A stretch of DNA of 64,000 bases, from NCBI RefSeq assembly GCF_042675645.1, contig NZ_JBHTJH010000005.1:1-64000 (forward strand). Reading direction: 5' to 3'. Source of the DNA: Sungkyunkwania multivorans. GTDB lineage: Bacteria; Bacteroidota; Bacteroidia; Flavobacteriales; Flavobacteriaceae. The notes beneath the pieces were generated by a model, which saw only the letters and a list, made by a program, of their open reading frames with translations, did not search any database and was not told the origin of the DNA. The position numbers and the translations under genes are program-made. Positions 1 through 7,907 of the stretch are shown here, in pieces. Position 1 is the first letter of the stretch. Each line of letters opens with the position of its first letter.

Positions 1-80
1 ATCCTGCGTCGGGTGCCGCCCGCGCGTCGCGCAGAACTCCACCCATTCCCAGCGAACCCCTCCGAGGGGCGTTGTCACAT
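1..80. other. GC-rich window edge, no gene recognised
   Basis: 51 of the first 70 bases are G or C, while the next 80 bases fall to roughly one third G+C, like the other spacers here. A short palindrome (CCCCTCCGAGGGG) lies at about 56-68. No start or stop context supports a gene within the window. It may be the end of a foreign segment next to the recombinase, or a neighbouring gene cut by the window edge. Confidence 0.4.
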
Positions 81-110
81 CAAATTGGTCGATTGCATCA
101 CAACTTGTAT

Positions 111-130
111 ATAAACGCAATGGCGTTTAT
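111..130. repeat. Inverted repeat downstream of recombinase
   Basis: Perfect 8-bp arms (ATAAACGC / GCGTTTAT) flank the 4-base spacer AATG. The repeat lies 27 bp beyond the recombinase stop codon. No T-run follows on the gene's strand, so it is a weak terminator at best. Its position beside a tyrosine recombinase makes a recombination-site arm possible, but this is inference. Confidence 0.5.
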
Positions 131-156
131 TTCCTATGTATAAATGTACCTCTAAA

Positions 157-999
157 CTACGATAATTTTAAAAAACTCAAAGGACTGGGGGTTCCTAAAA
201 TATGAGGATTGCTAACATGTGTATAGATCTCTGTCGTCTTACTGCTATTATGCCCCAGCAGCACTTGAATACTGCGCAAACTCACACCATGTTCGTACAA
301 GTGGGTGGCATAGCTATGACGCAAGGTATGAGGCGTCACTTTTTTTATGATCCCTGCTTTTTTGCAGGCGCGATAAAGGATCTTTCTAACGCTGCTTGCC
401 GAATACGGACAAGGAACTTCCGAATGATGGGCGCTTGGAGTTTCAAAGAGATACTCTTTTGGGCGATATCGCTTGTAATAGCTACGCAAGAAGGTCAATA
501 ACTCTATGGGCAGTGGCACCAAACGGTCTTTACGGTTCTTACTTTGCACGACTTTCAAAAGCATACGCTTGCCATCAATGTCTTCTAGCTTCAAGTTCAA
601 TAGCTCGCTGATGCGTAAACCGCAGGCATAGATCGTCTTCAGGATGGCCAGATGTTTTACGTTGTCTATACATTCAAATATTTGCATTACTTCACTAGGG
701 GAGAGGACAACCGGTAATTGCCGCTCTTTTTTTGGTCGAGGAATATCAATCTGCAATCGCTCATGCCCCTCCACCTTTTCCAGGTAGAACTTGATCGCAT
801 TGATGGCTTGATTTTGAGAGCTGATGGCATAACCTTCCTCGATGAGCCGTAGGATGAAAGGCTCGATACCGCAATGGAACGTCAGATGATGCGTTCTACA
901 GAAGGCGTCATATCGCTTTAGATAGCTCAAATAGGTGAGTTGTGTATGCTTGGAATAATTCTTTCTTAGCAATAGCCGATGTACGTTGTCTATGTCCAT
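157..999 (-). CDS. Tyrosine recombinase/integrase (XerC/D-like)
   Basis: A 280-residue site-specific recombinase that cuts and rejoins DNA through a phosphotyrosine intermediate. The N-terminal 85 or so residues form the SAM-like core-binding domain. The C-terminal catalytic domain keeps the full set: R129 (in CGLRISE), a lysine at 154 or 157, H224 and R227 (HTLRH), H250 (LLGH) and the nucleophile Y259. The gene starts at an ATG and is divergent from a zinc-ribbon gene, with a 21-bp palindrome in the shared promoter region. Short inverted repeats lie on both sides and the sequence beyond its 3' end changes abruptly in composition, suggesting an accessory recombinase and not the housekeeping XerC or XerD. 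Its substrate site cannot be told from sequence alone. Confidence 0.9.
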   Translation of the reverse strand: MDIDNVHRLLLRKNYSKHTQLTYLSYLKRYDAFCRTHHLTFHCGIEPFILRLIEEGYAISSQNQAINAIKFYLEKVEGHERLQIDIPRPKKERQLPVVLSPSEVMQIFECIDNVKHLAILKTIYACGLRISELLNLKLEDIDGKRMLLKVVQSKNRKDRLVPLPIELLTFLRSYYKRYRPKEYLFETPSAHHSEVPCPYSASSVRKILYRACKKAGIIKKVTPHTLRHSYATHLYEHGVSLRSIQVLLGHNSSKTTEIYTHVSNPHILGTPSPLSFLKLS

Positions 1000-1052
1000 G
1001 GACTAAAAATACCTAAAATAATGAAGGGTATTCGTGTACAAACGACAACAAA

Positions 1053-1073
1053 CGTTTTTAACGGTTAAAAACG
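1053..1073. repeat. 21-bp palindrome in divergent promoter region
   Basis: Perfect 10-bp arms (CGTTTTTAAC / GTTAAAAACG) around a single G. It lies 54 bp upstream of the recombinase ATG and about 60 bp upstream of the preferred start of the zinc-ribbon gene. Symmetry and position suit an operator controlling both genes or a recombinase core site. No T-run follows on either strand, so it is not a terminator. Confidence 0.55.
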
Positions 1074-1131
1074 GATAATGTATAATTTGTACATTTACAG
1101 CAGGTTATTTGATGAAAAAGATGGTCAAAAA

Positions 1132-1503
1132 ATGAAAATGAAGCGAAAGTGTAAGATATGTAGCAATCAGCTTAAAGGTCGTCGAGGTCAATTGTTTTGT
1201 TCCTTACGATGCAAAAACTATTATCATGTAAACTTACGGAAGACCACAAGTATAGCTAGCGAAAAGATCGATCGTATCCTTCATCGCAATCGCTCCATCC
1301 TGCTCGAATTGATGGGTAAGCATATCACCCAGAAAAAGATACCTCGCATATTGTTAGAGCAAAAGAAGTTCCGCTTCAAATATCTCACACATTTCCATAT
1401 CAATAGCAAAGGAAAGACCTACCACTGGGTCTATGACTTTGCATGGGTAAGCTTTTCGGACGATGAGGTGATGATCGTTAGAAAGAAGACTCCTCCCACA
1501 TAG
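1132..1503 (+). CDS. Small Cys4 zinc-ribbon protein
   Basis: A 123-residue basic protein with an N-terminal zinc ribbon: C7 and C10 (KCKIC), then C23 and C27 (FCSLRC), a CX2C-X12-CX3C pattern. The rest is rich in Lys, Arg and aromatic residues with no recognisable enzyme motif. The frame is open from an ATG at 1078, but AT-rich promoter-like sequence (around TACATTTA, 1090-1097) overlaps that start, so the ATG at 1132 is preferred. It is divergent from the recombinase across a palindrome, so a role as accessory DNA-binding factor or regulator of the recombinase is plausible but unproven. Confidence 0.6.
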   Translation: MKMKRKCKICSNQLKGRRGQLFCSLRCKNYYHVNLRKTTSIASEKIDRILHRNRSILLELMGKHITQKKIPRILLEQKKFRFKYLTHFHINSKGKTYHWVYDFAWVSFSDDEVMIVRKKTPPT

Positions 1504-1518
1504 AAGATCAGAGCTATT

Positions 1519-4500
1519 TTATTTCGCAGTATGCCGCTCTACCCATTTCCTTGCATTGATAAAGGCCTCCAACCATGGCGACACTTCATCTCTTCGTTCT
1601 GGGTAATATGCCCAGTTCCACGGAAAGGTCGAACGCTCGATATGCGGCATGGTCACCAGATGACGCCCGGTCTTATCGCAAAGCATGGCCGTATTAAAAT
1701 CACTTCCATTGGGATTGGCAGGATAGCCTTCATAACCATATTTTGCGACGATCGCATACTGATCCTCGTCATAAGGCAGATCGAACTTGCCTTCACCATG
1801 AGAGATCCAAACCCCCAAAGTGGTACCCGCCAAAGTCGAAAGCATCACCGAATCGTTCTCTTGAATTTTCACGGAAGTAAAGGCACTCTCGTGCTTGTGC
1901 GAATCATTGTAGGTCATCTTCCCATGAACTTCATGGTCGGGGTTGATCAAGTCCAATTCCATAAACAACTGACAACCGTTGCAAATACCAACCGACAGCG
2001 TATCCTCTCTCGCAAAGAAATCGGCAATCACTTTGTTGGCCTTTTTGTTGTATTTGATGGCACCAGCCCAACCCTTGGCAGAACCAAGTACGTCAGAATT
2101 GGAGAATCCACCGACGGCTCCCAAAAATTGAATGTCTGCTAGCGTTTCTCGACCAGAGATCAGATCGGTCATATGTACATCCTTCACATCAAAGCCAGCC
2201 AAATACATGGCATTGGCCATCTCGCGTTCAGAGTTGCTTCCCTTTTCTCGGAGGATGGCGGCTTTGGGTCTGTCATTGCGAGGAGCTCGCGACGAAGTAA
2301 TCTCTTCATTTTTGACAGATCCCTTCCCCAGAAGCTTCGGGTTCGCGATGACATCTTCGAGTTTTCCTGTAAAGTGTTTTGGAAAGCTATATTGAAGTGG
2401 TTGTTGCTTGTAGTTTTCAAAACGTTCGTCAGCCAGACCATTCGCGGTCTGTTGACGGTCCAAAAGGAGGGAGGTCTTATACCAAACATCTCGCAATCTC
2501 GAAACTGTCAACGTAAAGACATGGGTGTCATTGATGATGCTGAGTACATCACTTTCGGTCACAGTTCCAATGTTGAAATATTCGATATTGTTCTCATCAA
2601 AAATGTTCGCTACCGAAGCGTCGGCCTGAAACACAATTCCCGCATTCTCTGAAAACAACAACTTGATAGAATCCGTTTCTCCCAGATCGCTCAAGTCGAG
2701 CTCAGCTCCCAAGTTGTTGTCTGCAAAGCACATTTCGAGCAAGGTGGTGATCAATCCCCCTGAAGCAACATCATGCCCGGAGCTGATCTTCTCTTCCTTG
2801 ATCAATTGCTGAAGGACATCAAAGGTCTTTTTAAACTGCGAAGCATCTAAAATCGTTGGTGCTTCATCTCCGATCTTGTTAACGATCTGTGCAAAGGACG
2901 AGCCACCCAACTTAAAATGGTCCTGAGAGAAGTTGATGTAGTAAATATGACCGCCGCCTTTTTGAAATACGGGTTCTACTACCTTATTGATGTCATTGCA
3001 GTTTCCAGCTGCTGAAATGATCACCGTTCCCGGGGATATCACATCTTCATTAGGATATTTCTGCTTCATTGAAAGCGAGTCTTTTCCCGTTGGGATGTTG
3101 ATGCCCAATTCAATCGCAAAGTCCGAACAACCTTTGACCGCCTCATACAAGCGCGCGTCCTCTCCTTTATTTTTACAGGGCCACATCCAGTTGGCGGAAA
3201 GAGATACACTTTTCAAACCATCTTTTAAAGGCGCCCAAACGATATTGGTCAAAGCCTCGGCAATGGAGTTGCGGCTTCCAGCCACTGGATCGATCAACGC
3301 ACTAATGGGTGAATGTCCAATGGAGGTGGCAATCCCTTCTTTTCCTTTGAAATCGAGTGCCATCACTCCACAATTATTCAATGGGAGCTGTAAGGGCCCG
3401 GCGCATTGTTGCTTGGCCACTCGGCCACCAACGCAGCGGTCCACCTTATTCGTAAGCCAGTCTTTGCAGGCCACCGCTTCCAATTGTAATACCTGCTCTA
3501 AATATTGATGGAAGTTATTTAAAGTATAGTCAACTTCGGCATAGACGCTATCTACCGATGTGTCATTCATGATGGTCTTTGGCGAACTACCAAACATATC
3601 TTCCAAAGCCAGATCCATCGGCTTGTCTCCTTTTGATGAAGACTCGAAGGTAAATTGATGGTCCTTGGTCACATCGCCAACCTCGTACATCGGAGATCGT
3701 TCGCGATCGGCTACTCGTTGTAGGATGTCTATATCGCTTTTTCCTATCACTAGGCCCATGCGTTCTTGCGATTCATTGCCGATGATCTCTTTGGCAGATA
3801 GGGTAGGATCGCCTATCGGTAATTTGTCCAAGTCGATCTTTCCTCCGGTCTCTTCAACCAATTCTGAAAGGCAATTGAGATGTCCGCCAGCACCATGGTC
3901 GTGGATAGAGACGATCGGATTCTCATCACATTCCACCATGCCACGAACGGTGTTAGCGGCACGTTTTTGCATCTCCGGATTGGAACGTTGTACCGCATTC
4001 AATTCGATGCCGCTACCAAAGGCGCCAGTGTCTGCCGAGGATACTGCAGCACCGCCCATTCCAATGCGGTAGTTGTCACCCCCAAGAATGACGATCTTAT
4101 CATTTTCTTTTGGGTTACCTTTAATCGCTTGGTCCGCCTTTCCGTAACCAATTCCACCTGCTAGCATGATCACCTTATCAAAACCTAGTTTTCTTGCTTG
4201 CTCCTCATGCTCAAAGGTCAGAACAGAGCCAGCGATCAACGGTTGGCCAAACTTATTCCCAAAGTCCGAAGCACCATTGGATGCCTTTATCAGGATGTCC
4301 ATGGGAGTTTGATATAACCATTTGCGTTCTTCCACCGCCTTTTCCCAGGGACGATCTTCTTCCAAACGAGAATAGGAGGTCATATAAACTGCCGTTCCAG
4401 CCAAAGGCAATGAGCCCTTTCCACCGGCCAAACGGTCTCTGATCTCTCCCCCAGAACCGGTGGCAGCACCGTTAAAAGGTTCTACGGTCGTCGGAAAATT

Positions 4501-5247
4501 GTGCGTCTCTGCTTTCAACGAAATAACGCTATCGAATGTTTTTTCTTCGTAGAAGTCGGGTTTGTCCGCAGATCTTGGTGCAAACTGTACCACTTTTGGA
4601 CCTTTAACAAATGCCACATTATCTTTATAGGCCGAAACGATATCGTTGGGATGTTCGGCAGCGGTCTTCTTGATCAATTTGAATAGGGACGACGGCATTT
4701 CTTCTCCATCGATCACAAAGGTGCCATTGAATATCTTATGGCGACAGTGCTCGGAGTTCACTTGGCTGAAACCAAATACTTCCGAATCCGTTAACTTTCG
4801 GCCTAGTTTTTTGGAAAGGGTCTCCAGATACTCAACTTCATCATCGCTCAATGCTAATCCCTCTTGTTGGTTGTAGGCCGAAATATCCTCGATATCCAAG
4901 ATCGCTTCAGGTGTAATGTCAATCGTAAACAACTGTTGATCCAGGCCACTGAACTTTTGAAAGATCATCGGGTCGTAATGCGAATGGTCTTCTGCGCAGG
5001 CGGTGAATTCTTCGATCCTTATAATTCCGGCGATGCCCATATTTTGGGTGATCTCCACGGCATTGGTGCTCCAAGGTGTGATCATCGCGGCACGCGGACC
5101 AACAAAAAAAGCATCGATCGATGCCTTATTTATCTGTGTTAGGTCGCCAAAAAGCCATTGGAGTTTTTGAATGTCTTCGCTTGTGAGCTCAGTATCGGTC
5201 TGAACAGCAAAGACCTTATTCGATGGGTTTCCGAAGAAAAGGATCAT
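1519..5247 (-). CDS. purL: Phosphoribosylformylglycinamidine synthase PurL
   Basis: Large single-chain FGAM synthase of purine synthesis: FGAR + Gln + ATP to FGAM + Glu + ADP, in the cytoplasm. The 1242 residues carry the N-terminal domain, two AIRS-like halves, and a C-terminal glutaminase with catalytic Cys in GICNGCQ, then SHGEGKF and the HIE motif. The start is the ATG at 5247 (MILFFGNPSN); the frame runs open to 5301, but that part holds a promoter-like box. Residues 966-992 are a 27-residue insertion between the synthase and glutaminase domains, encoded by an 81-bp palindromic-repeat element. Without it the protein would be about 1215 residues, near the length usual for this family. Nothing else is disrupted, so the enzyme is probably active. 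Confidence 0.97.
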   Translation of the reverse strand: MILFFGNPSNKVFAVQTDTELTSEDIQKLQWLFGDLTQINKASIDAFFVGPRAAMITPWSTNAVEITQNMGIAGIIRIEEFTACAEDHSHYDPMIFQKFSGLDQQLFTIDITPEAILDIEDISAYNQQEGLALSDDEVEYLETLSKKLGRKLTDSEVFGFSQVNSEHCRHKIFNGTFVIDGEEMPSSLFKLIKKTAAEHPNDIVSAYKDNVAFVKGPKVVQFAPRSADKPDFYEEKTFDSVISLKAETHNFPTTVEPFNGAATGSGGEIRDRLAGGKGSLPLAGTAVYMTSYSRLEEDRPWEKAVEERKWLYQTPMDILIKASNGASDFGNKFGQPLIAGSVLTFEHEEQARKLGFDKVIMLAGGIGYGKADQAIKGNPKENDKIVILGGDNYRIGMGGAAVSSADTGAFGSGIELNAVQRSNPEMQKRAANTVRGMVECDENPIVSIHDHGAGGHLNCLSELVEETGGKIDLDKLPIGDPTLSAKEIIGNESQERMGLVIGKSDIDILQRVADRERSPMYEVGDVTKDHQFTFESSSKGDKPMDLALEDMFGSSPKTIMNDTSVDSVYAEVDYTLNNFHQYLEQVLQLEAVACKDWLTNKVDRCVGGRVAKQQCAGPLQLPLNNCGVMALDFKGKEGIATSIGHSPISALIDPVAGSRNSIAEALTNIVWAPLKDGLKSVSLSANWMWPCKNKGEDARLYEAVKGCSDFAIELGINIPTGKDSLSMKQKYPNEDVISPGTVIISAAGNCNDINKVVEPVFQKGGGHIYYINFSQDHFKLGGSSFAQIVNKIGDEAPTILDASQFKKTFDVLQQLIKEEKISSGHDVASGGLITTLLEMCFADNNLGAELDLSDLGETDSIKLLFSENAGIVFQADASVANIFDENNIEYFNIGTVTESDVLSIINDTHVFTLTVSRLRDVWYKTSLLLDRQQTANGLADERFENYKQQPLQYSFPKHFTGKLEDVIANPKLLGKGSVKNEEITSSRAPRNDRPKAAILREKGSNSEREMANAMYLAGFDVKDVHMTDLISGRETLADIQFLGAVGGFSNSDVLGSAKGWAGAIKYNKKANKVIADFFAREDTLSVGICNGCQLFMELDLINPDHEVHGKMTYNDSHKHESAFTSVKIQENDSVMLSTLAGTTLGVWISHGEGKFDLPYDEDQYAIVAKYGYEGYPANPNGSDFNTAMLCDKTGRHLVTMPHIERSTFPWNWAYYPERRDEVSPWLEAFINARKWVERHTAK
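2272..2352 (-). repeat. 81-bp palindromic repeat element inside purL, in frame
   Basis: On the coding strand the element runs from GTCATCGCG to CGCAATGAC, so its ends are inverted repeats with one mismatch. Its 81 bp are exactly 27 codons in phase 0 and add V966 to D992 to PurL. Blocks GGGGAAGG, ATCTGT, AGATT-CTTC and TCGCAATGAC are shared in order with the intergenic copy at 5403-5499. The peptide is Lys/Ser/Arg/Asn-rich and looks like a linker. It resembles in principle the in-frame palindromic elements known from Rickettsia, though no homology to those is claimed. Confidence 0.8.
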
Positions 5248-5274
5248 AATTATTAGTTGTGTTTGTTGTGCCTG

Positions 5275-5306
5275 ACCGCCGAGGCGGTTTGTAAAGCGCA
5301 AATTTA
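5275..5306 (-). promoter_or_regulatory. Probable purL promoter box and 5' leader hairpin
   Basis: On the minus strand TAAATTTG (5306-5299) fits the Bacteroidota -7 consensus TAnnTTTG. It is followed in the leader by a GC-rich hairpin with arms ACCGCC/GGCGGT (5288-5275), 28 nt before the ATG. A TTG at the expected -33 spacing was not found. The box lies inside the open frame upstream of 5247 and supports the shorter start. Confidence 0.45.
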
Positions 5307-5381
5307 ACCATTCAAACGAAATAAATTAAAAAAAAGAAAGCCGCGAATTCAACAAATTGATGTTGAAATCTTTGATGCCAA

Positions 5382-5541
5382 AAAGAGACTGTATAAAAAG
5401 TCGTCATTCCGACCTTGAGGGACTCAGGGGAAGGAATCTGTTAAATTTTAACGGATTGATAGACAGATTGCTTCTCTGCCAGAGGCGAATCGCAATGACC
5501 CAATATGGTACTTTTTAGACGGTCTTTAGTTATTTTTTTTT
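5382..5541. terminator. Long hairpin with T-run, interrupted by a repeat
   Basis: Outer arms (5382-5401 and 5510-5527) pair imperfectly over about 18 bp. A T9 run (5533-5541) follows on the + strand and an A-run precedes on the left, so it could terminate in either direction. The 97-bp repeat at 5403-5499 sits inside the loop. The left arm joined to the repeat head closely resembles the hairpin at 53945-53994 read on the other strand. Confidence 0.5.
5403..5499 (+). repeat. 97-bp palindromic repeat element, intergenic copy
   Basis: It begins GTCATTCCGACC and ends TCGCAATGAC, with terminal inversion GTCATT..CG / CGCAATGAC. Internal blocks match the purL copy in the same order: GGGGAAGG, ATCTGT, AGATTGCTTC and TCGCAATGAC. 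The purL copy is shorter by 16 bp. No reading frame in it appears to be used. Confidence 0.75.
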
Positions 5542-5581
5542 GATCTAACACTTTGCTTATGCAGTTTTTGTTTTAACAATC

Positions 5582-5605
5582 AAAAAAAGTGTTTTCCGAA
5601 GACAC
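5582..5605 (-). terminator. Rho-independent terminator, endonuclease gene
   Basis: On the minus strand GTGTCTTC-G-GAAAACAC (one C/A mismatch) is followed directly by T7. It lies 70 bp beyond the stop codon of the secreted endonuclease gene. Confidence 0.65.
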
Positions 5606-5617
5606 CATCCTTTGATA

Positions 5618-5671
5618 GGGTAGTTCAACTACCATTTTTCAGCGGGCATAAATACTCGCTGAAAAGTAGTT
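5618..5671. repeat. Nested hairpins after endonuclease stop codon
   Basis: A palindrome GGTAGTT-C-AACTACC (about 5619-5633) abuts a second stem, TTTTCAGCG / CGCTGAAAA (5636-5644 / 5657-5665), which is followed by another GTAGTT (5666-5671) able to pair with AACTAC. Alternative pairings are therefore possible in the 3' end of the transcript. It starts 4 bp beyond the stop codon. Confidence 0.5.
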
Positions 5672-5674
5672 CCG

Positions 5675-7882
5675 CTAGTTCTGTTCTCCCTTCCCAATAT
5701 TGGGTCGTAGCGCATTGTTGATGTCGGTTAACTGAGTTTGCCCATTCATATCCAAGTCTGCATTGTTATAACCAGCAGTTCCGACCTGTGGACGAAGACT
5801 AGACACATCGGTATTTTGAACTTGTCCGTTACCATCGTTATCGCCTGTGATCATTCCATAGCTTCCGTTGGATAGCAATACCACCGCATTGGTATTCCCT
5901 ACAACATCCGATGCGTTTGTTGCAAGATCTATCGTCGTTGTAGCAGAGGAGAGCGCGTAGGTATTAGTGGAGAGAATGCCCAAATGATTTCTATGTTGGA
6001 CAAAAATATAATAGTTCCCTGCAGACTGCATAAAGCTCATCGGAGCGCTGCCGTCGGTGGAGACGATATCGCCATCACGCTGCAACAGCGCCGATTGTCC
6101 GTCTACCACTAGCGCGTTGTTTGTCGCATCTCGTAATTCGACCCAGACCCAATCTACAATATCGTCTTGGGCCAATCCTATACCAGAAGCTCCTCCTTGA
6201 TCAAAAGTGGCCGCTATCGTTGTTGCGGCATCGATATATGGACTTGTGGTTGGAATGACTGTTGCGGCTCTAAGATCATCTCGCATCAGGGTTGTTTCAT
6301 TGATCATCGCTCCTTCCAAAAACACTTTTGGCGAGAGTGATATGTTTGTAGGAGCTGAATAGCAGGTCCAACTCAGATTGTCTATTTTTACCCGATCACC
6401 AGTGGCTGCTTTCCCTGTGAAAACAACGATGACATTCCCTTCGATATTGATATCGTTGATGCTAACGGTCTGCTCAACGTCACTATAGGCCACAGTTCCG
6501 ACCACACTTCCATTTACTTCTACGTCGAAGGTTCCGCTTCCACCACTAAAAACGCGCTGGGTGGTTACGGTTAGATTTCCGATTCCTTCGGTACTCTGTG
6601 GCGCTGTAAGGCTTCCATTTCTTATGGTGATGGCTTTTCCGTCGATCGTTTGATCCGTTCTGGCATCGGTTGCCGTCCAACTGCCGCCATCATCGCCCGT
6701 CCAATTGCGCGTGCCATATCCCGAACCACTATCTGGAATATTGATGAAGGTCTCAGAAATACTCACCCCTCCGCCACAACTATTGCCACCGCCACCCATT
6801 AACGTAGTACCATTGACGGCAGCGCTTTGGGCAGACATGTTTCCAGCGGCATCTTTTGCCAATACGGTTAAACTGTAGGTTGTACTTGCGGAAAGTCCAG
6901 AGATCGTCGCAGTGGTGGTCATTACTGTTTGGTCTAAAACACTATCGACATATACCTCATATTCGTTAACACCCACATTATCGGTCGAGGCCGTCCATGA
7001 CAGATCCAACGAGCTAGAAGTTTCGTTAGATACGATAAGATTTGTCGGTATCGTAGGAGCTTCTGTATCCCCTCCACCAGTATTCCAGCGGTCTTGGGCA
7101 GGCGTGCCACCCCAGATCTGTGTGGCGAGGTATGGGTTGTCGATAAATGGATTTCGATTTCCCTGGGCATAGATACCTGTGCTATCGTGATAGGTGTTAC
7201 GGGCATCTTCGAGCGGGGACACCGGGTCGGCGGCATTCCAGTCCAACAGCAGGTCGATCATATTGCTGTCGACGGTATTGTTAGACCCAACGGCCACATT
7301 AGAAGGTAAACATTGTGATCCATAACGCAGATACATATACATCATCATTCGGGCCACGTCACCGATCCACTCGTCACCTGGATACCAGCCTCCACTTACA
7401 TTTCCAGAATTGCCAGAGCCACTTGCAAAAAGCTGACTTCCACGGCTTCCATTGCGCTGCACATCGGTAGGGCGTAGGTGATGGGCATCCGATCCAGGAC
7501 CGGAGGAACCAAGGTCTGGATTTCCCAAAGATCTTGGGTAGGAGTGCTCCCTGTTCCAATCGCAAGCATTACCACCATTAAGGGTCTTGCTTCTAGAGCG
7601 GTCGTTGGTACAATCACTGTCAGATCCTGCTTCCCAACCATATAGCAATACCACATTGCTAGTGTTGGTAGCATCCTCATCGGTGATTCTGCTTACATCC
7701 CAGATCTCACTGTAGCTTAAGAAATTGGTATGTGTACTCGTGATCTTTGTCGCTAATTCGTCTCTAAGAGCGGTCCCGGTCAAGGTTAGATTTACGTCGT
7801 TATAGTAGTCATCGGGAGCGCCATCTTGCGCGTAAGAAAAAAGGCCAACGACTAAAAATAGTAGGGATAATAGTCTTTTCAT
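5675..7882 (-). CDS. Secreted endonuclease I family protein with FnIII and C-terminal EF-hand-like repeats
   Basis: A 735-residue exported nuclease. Signal peptide 1-18 (cut after FSYA); endonuclease_1 domain about 25-265 with the metal/catalytic motif DWNREHSYPRS (108-118) and DAHHLRPTD (132-140). A fibronectin type III domain follows (about 272-362), then a Gly-rich linker, a beta-sandwich-like region about 380-515, and a long beta-rich segment. The last 55 residues hold two calcium-loop-like repeats (DNDGNGQVQNTD, DLDMNGQTQLTD), dockerin-like in appearance, ending LRPNIGKGEQN. This tail differs from the T9SS type A domains elsewhere in the window and could be an anchoring or sorting signal. 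Likely role: extracellular DNA degradation for nutrient or phosphate use. Confidence 0.88.
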   Translation of the reverse strand: MKRLLSLLFLVVGLFSYAQDGAPDDYYNDVNLTLTGTALRDELATKITSTHTNFLSYSEIWDVSRITDEDATNTSNVVLLYGWEAGSDSDCTNDRSRSKTLNGGNACDWNREHSYPRSLGNPDLGSSGPGSDAHHLRPTDVQRNGSRGSQLFASGSGNSGNVSGGWYPGDEWIGDVARMMMYMYLRYGSQCLPSNVAVGSNNTVDSNMIDLLLDWNAADPVSPLEDARNTYHDSTGIYAQGNRNPFIDNPYLATQIWGGTPAQDRWNTGGGDTEAPTIPTNLIVSNETSSSLDLSWTASTDNVGVNEYEVYVDSVLDQTVMTTTATISGLSASTTYSLTVLAKDAAGNMSAQSAAVNGTTLMGGGGNSCGGGVSISETFINIPDSGSGYGTRNWTGDDGGSWTATDARTDQTIDGKAITIRNGSLTAPQSTEGIGNLTVTTQRVFSGGSGTFDVEVNGSVVGTVAYSDVEQTVSINDINIEGNVIVVFTGKAATGDRVKIDNLSWTCYSAPTNISLSPKVFLEGAMINETTLMRDDLRAATVIPTTSPYIDAATTIAATFDQGGASGIGLAQDDIVDWVWVELRDATNNALVVDGQSALLQRDGDIVSTDGSAPMSFMQSAGNYYIFVQHRNHLGILSTNTYALSSATTTIDLATNASDVVGNTNAVVLLSNGSYGMITGDNDGNGQVQNTDVSSLRPQVGTAGYNNADLDMNGQTQLTDINNALRPNIGKGEQN

Positions 7883-7907
7883 TCTTGTAGTGATTTAGAT
7901 CTGGGGT

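Noticed and set aside
1531..2142. Open frame of 203 codons antisense to purL
   Set aside because: PurL is unmistakable on the other strand and the antisense frame shows no motifs.
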